From Chloroflexota bacterium (lineage in GTDB: Bacteria > Chloroflexota > Anaerolineae > Aggregatilineales > UBA2796): a DNA stretch of 5,243 nucleotides. Positions 5,242 to 5,243 of this stretch are shown here, in pieces. Under the pieces are notes generated by a model. That model did no database searches, had not been told where the DNA came from, and saw only the letters and a list, made by a program, of their open reading frames with translations. The stretch spans positions 1 to 5,243 of the forward strand of contig RFIM01000209.1 in assembly GCA_003695215.1 (NCBI GenBank), given 5' to 3'. Numbering within the stretch: position 1 is the first letter of the stretch; every line of letters starts with the position of its first letter. Both the position numbers and the translations under genes were made by a program.

Positions 5242-5243
5242 GA

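Noticed and set aside
1..5243. tRNA, rRNA, CRISPR array, insertion sequence or attachment site
   Set aside because: No cloverleaf, regularly spaced direct repeats, transposase frame or terminal inverted repeats were seen; nearly all bases are assigned to genes or two short control regions.

Overview
The window reads as a piece of a GC-rich bacterial chromosome (roughly 60% G+C by eye). It holds six genes with recognisable families, all in two short divergent/convergent sets, plus a possible seventh gene entering from the right edge. No tRNA, rRNA, CRISPR, transposase or phage gene is visible. The mix of a PrsW-type membrane protease, a MecA-type lipoprotein transpeptidase, a CcmC/CcmD pair and a receiver protein with a decayed GGDEF-like domain would fit Chloroflexota (Anaerolineae-like). 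That assignment is an impression from protein style, not something the sequence proves.

Layout, left to right. (1) Bases 1-447, minus strand: the N-terminal 149 residues of a PrsW-family intramembrane metalloprotease, cut by the window edge. (2) Bases 448-639: a divergent control region with a candidate sigma70-type promoter in each direction. (3) Bases 640-1592, plus strand: ccmC and a tiny ccmD, two bases apart, for haem handling in cytochrome c maturation. (4) Bases 1593-1617: a perfect 10-bp hairpin between convergent genes. (5) Bases 1631-2799, minus strand: gatC followed after 20 bases by a response regulator whose C-terminal half is a degenerate GGDEF domain. (6) Bases 2800-2944: a second divergent control region with a good promoter for gatC and a weaker one for the next gene. 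(7) Bases 2945-5140, plus strand: a 731-residue lipoprotein class B penicillin-binding protein of the MecA/PBP3 type with all three catalytic motifs. (8) Bases 5113-5243: the probable C-terminal end of an unidentified minus-strand gene that overlaps the transpeptidase tail and contains a strong inverted repeat.

The genes do not form one pathway. Peptidoglycan cross-linking, haem export, tRNA-dependent amidation, signalling and membrane proteolysis sit side by side, as in ordinary housekeeping chromosome. The most unusual items are the receiver protein with a GGDEF-derived domain that has lost its catalytic and metal-binding residues, apparently co-transcribed with a lone gatC, and the altered tryptophan-rich motif in CcmC. 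I see no clear evidence of a wholly new multi-gene system.
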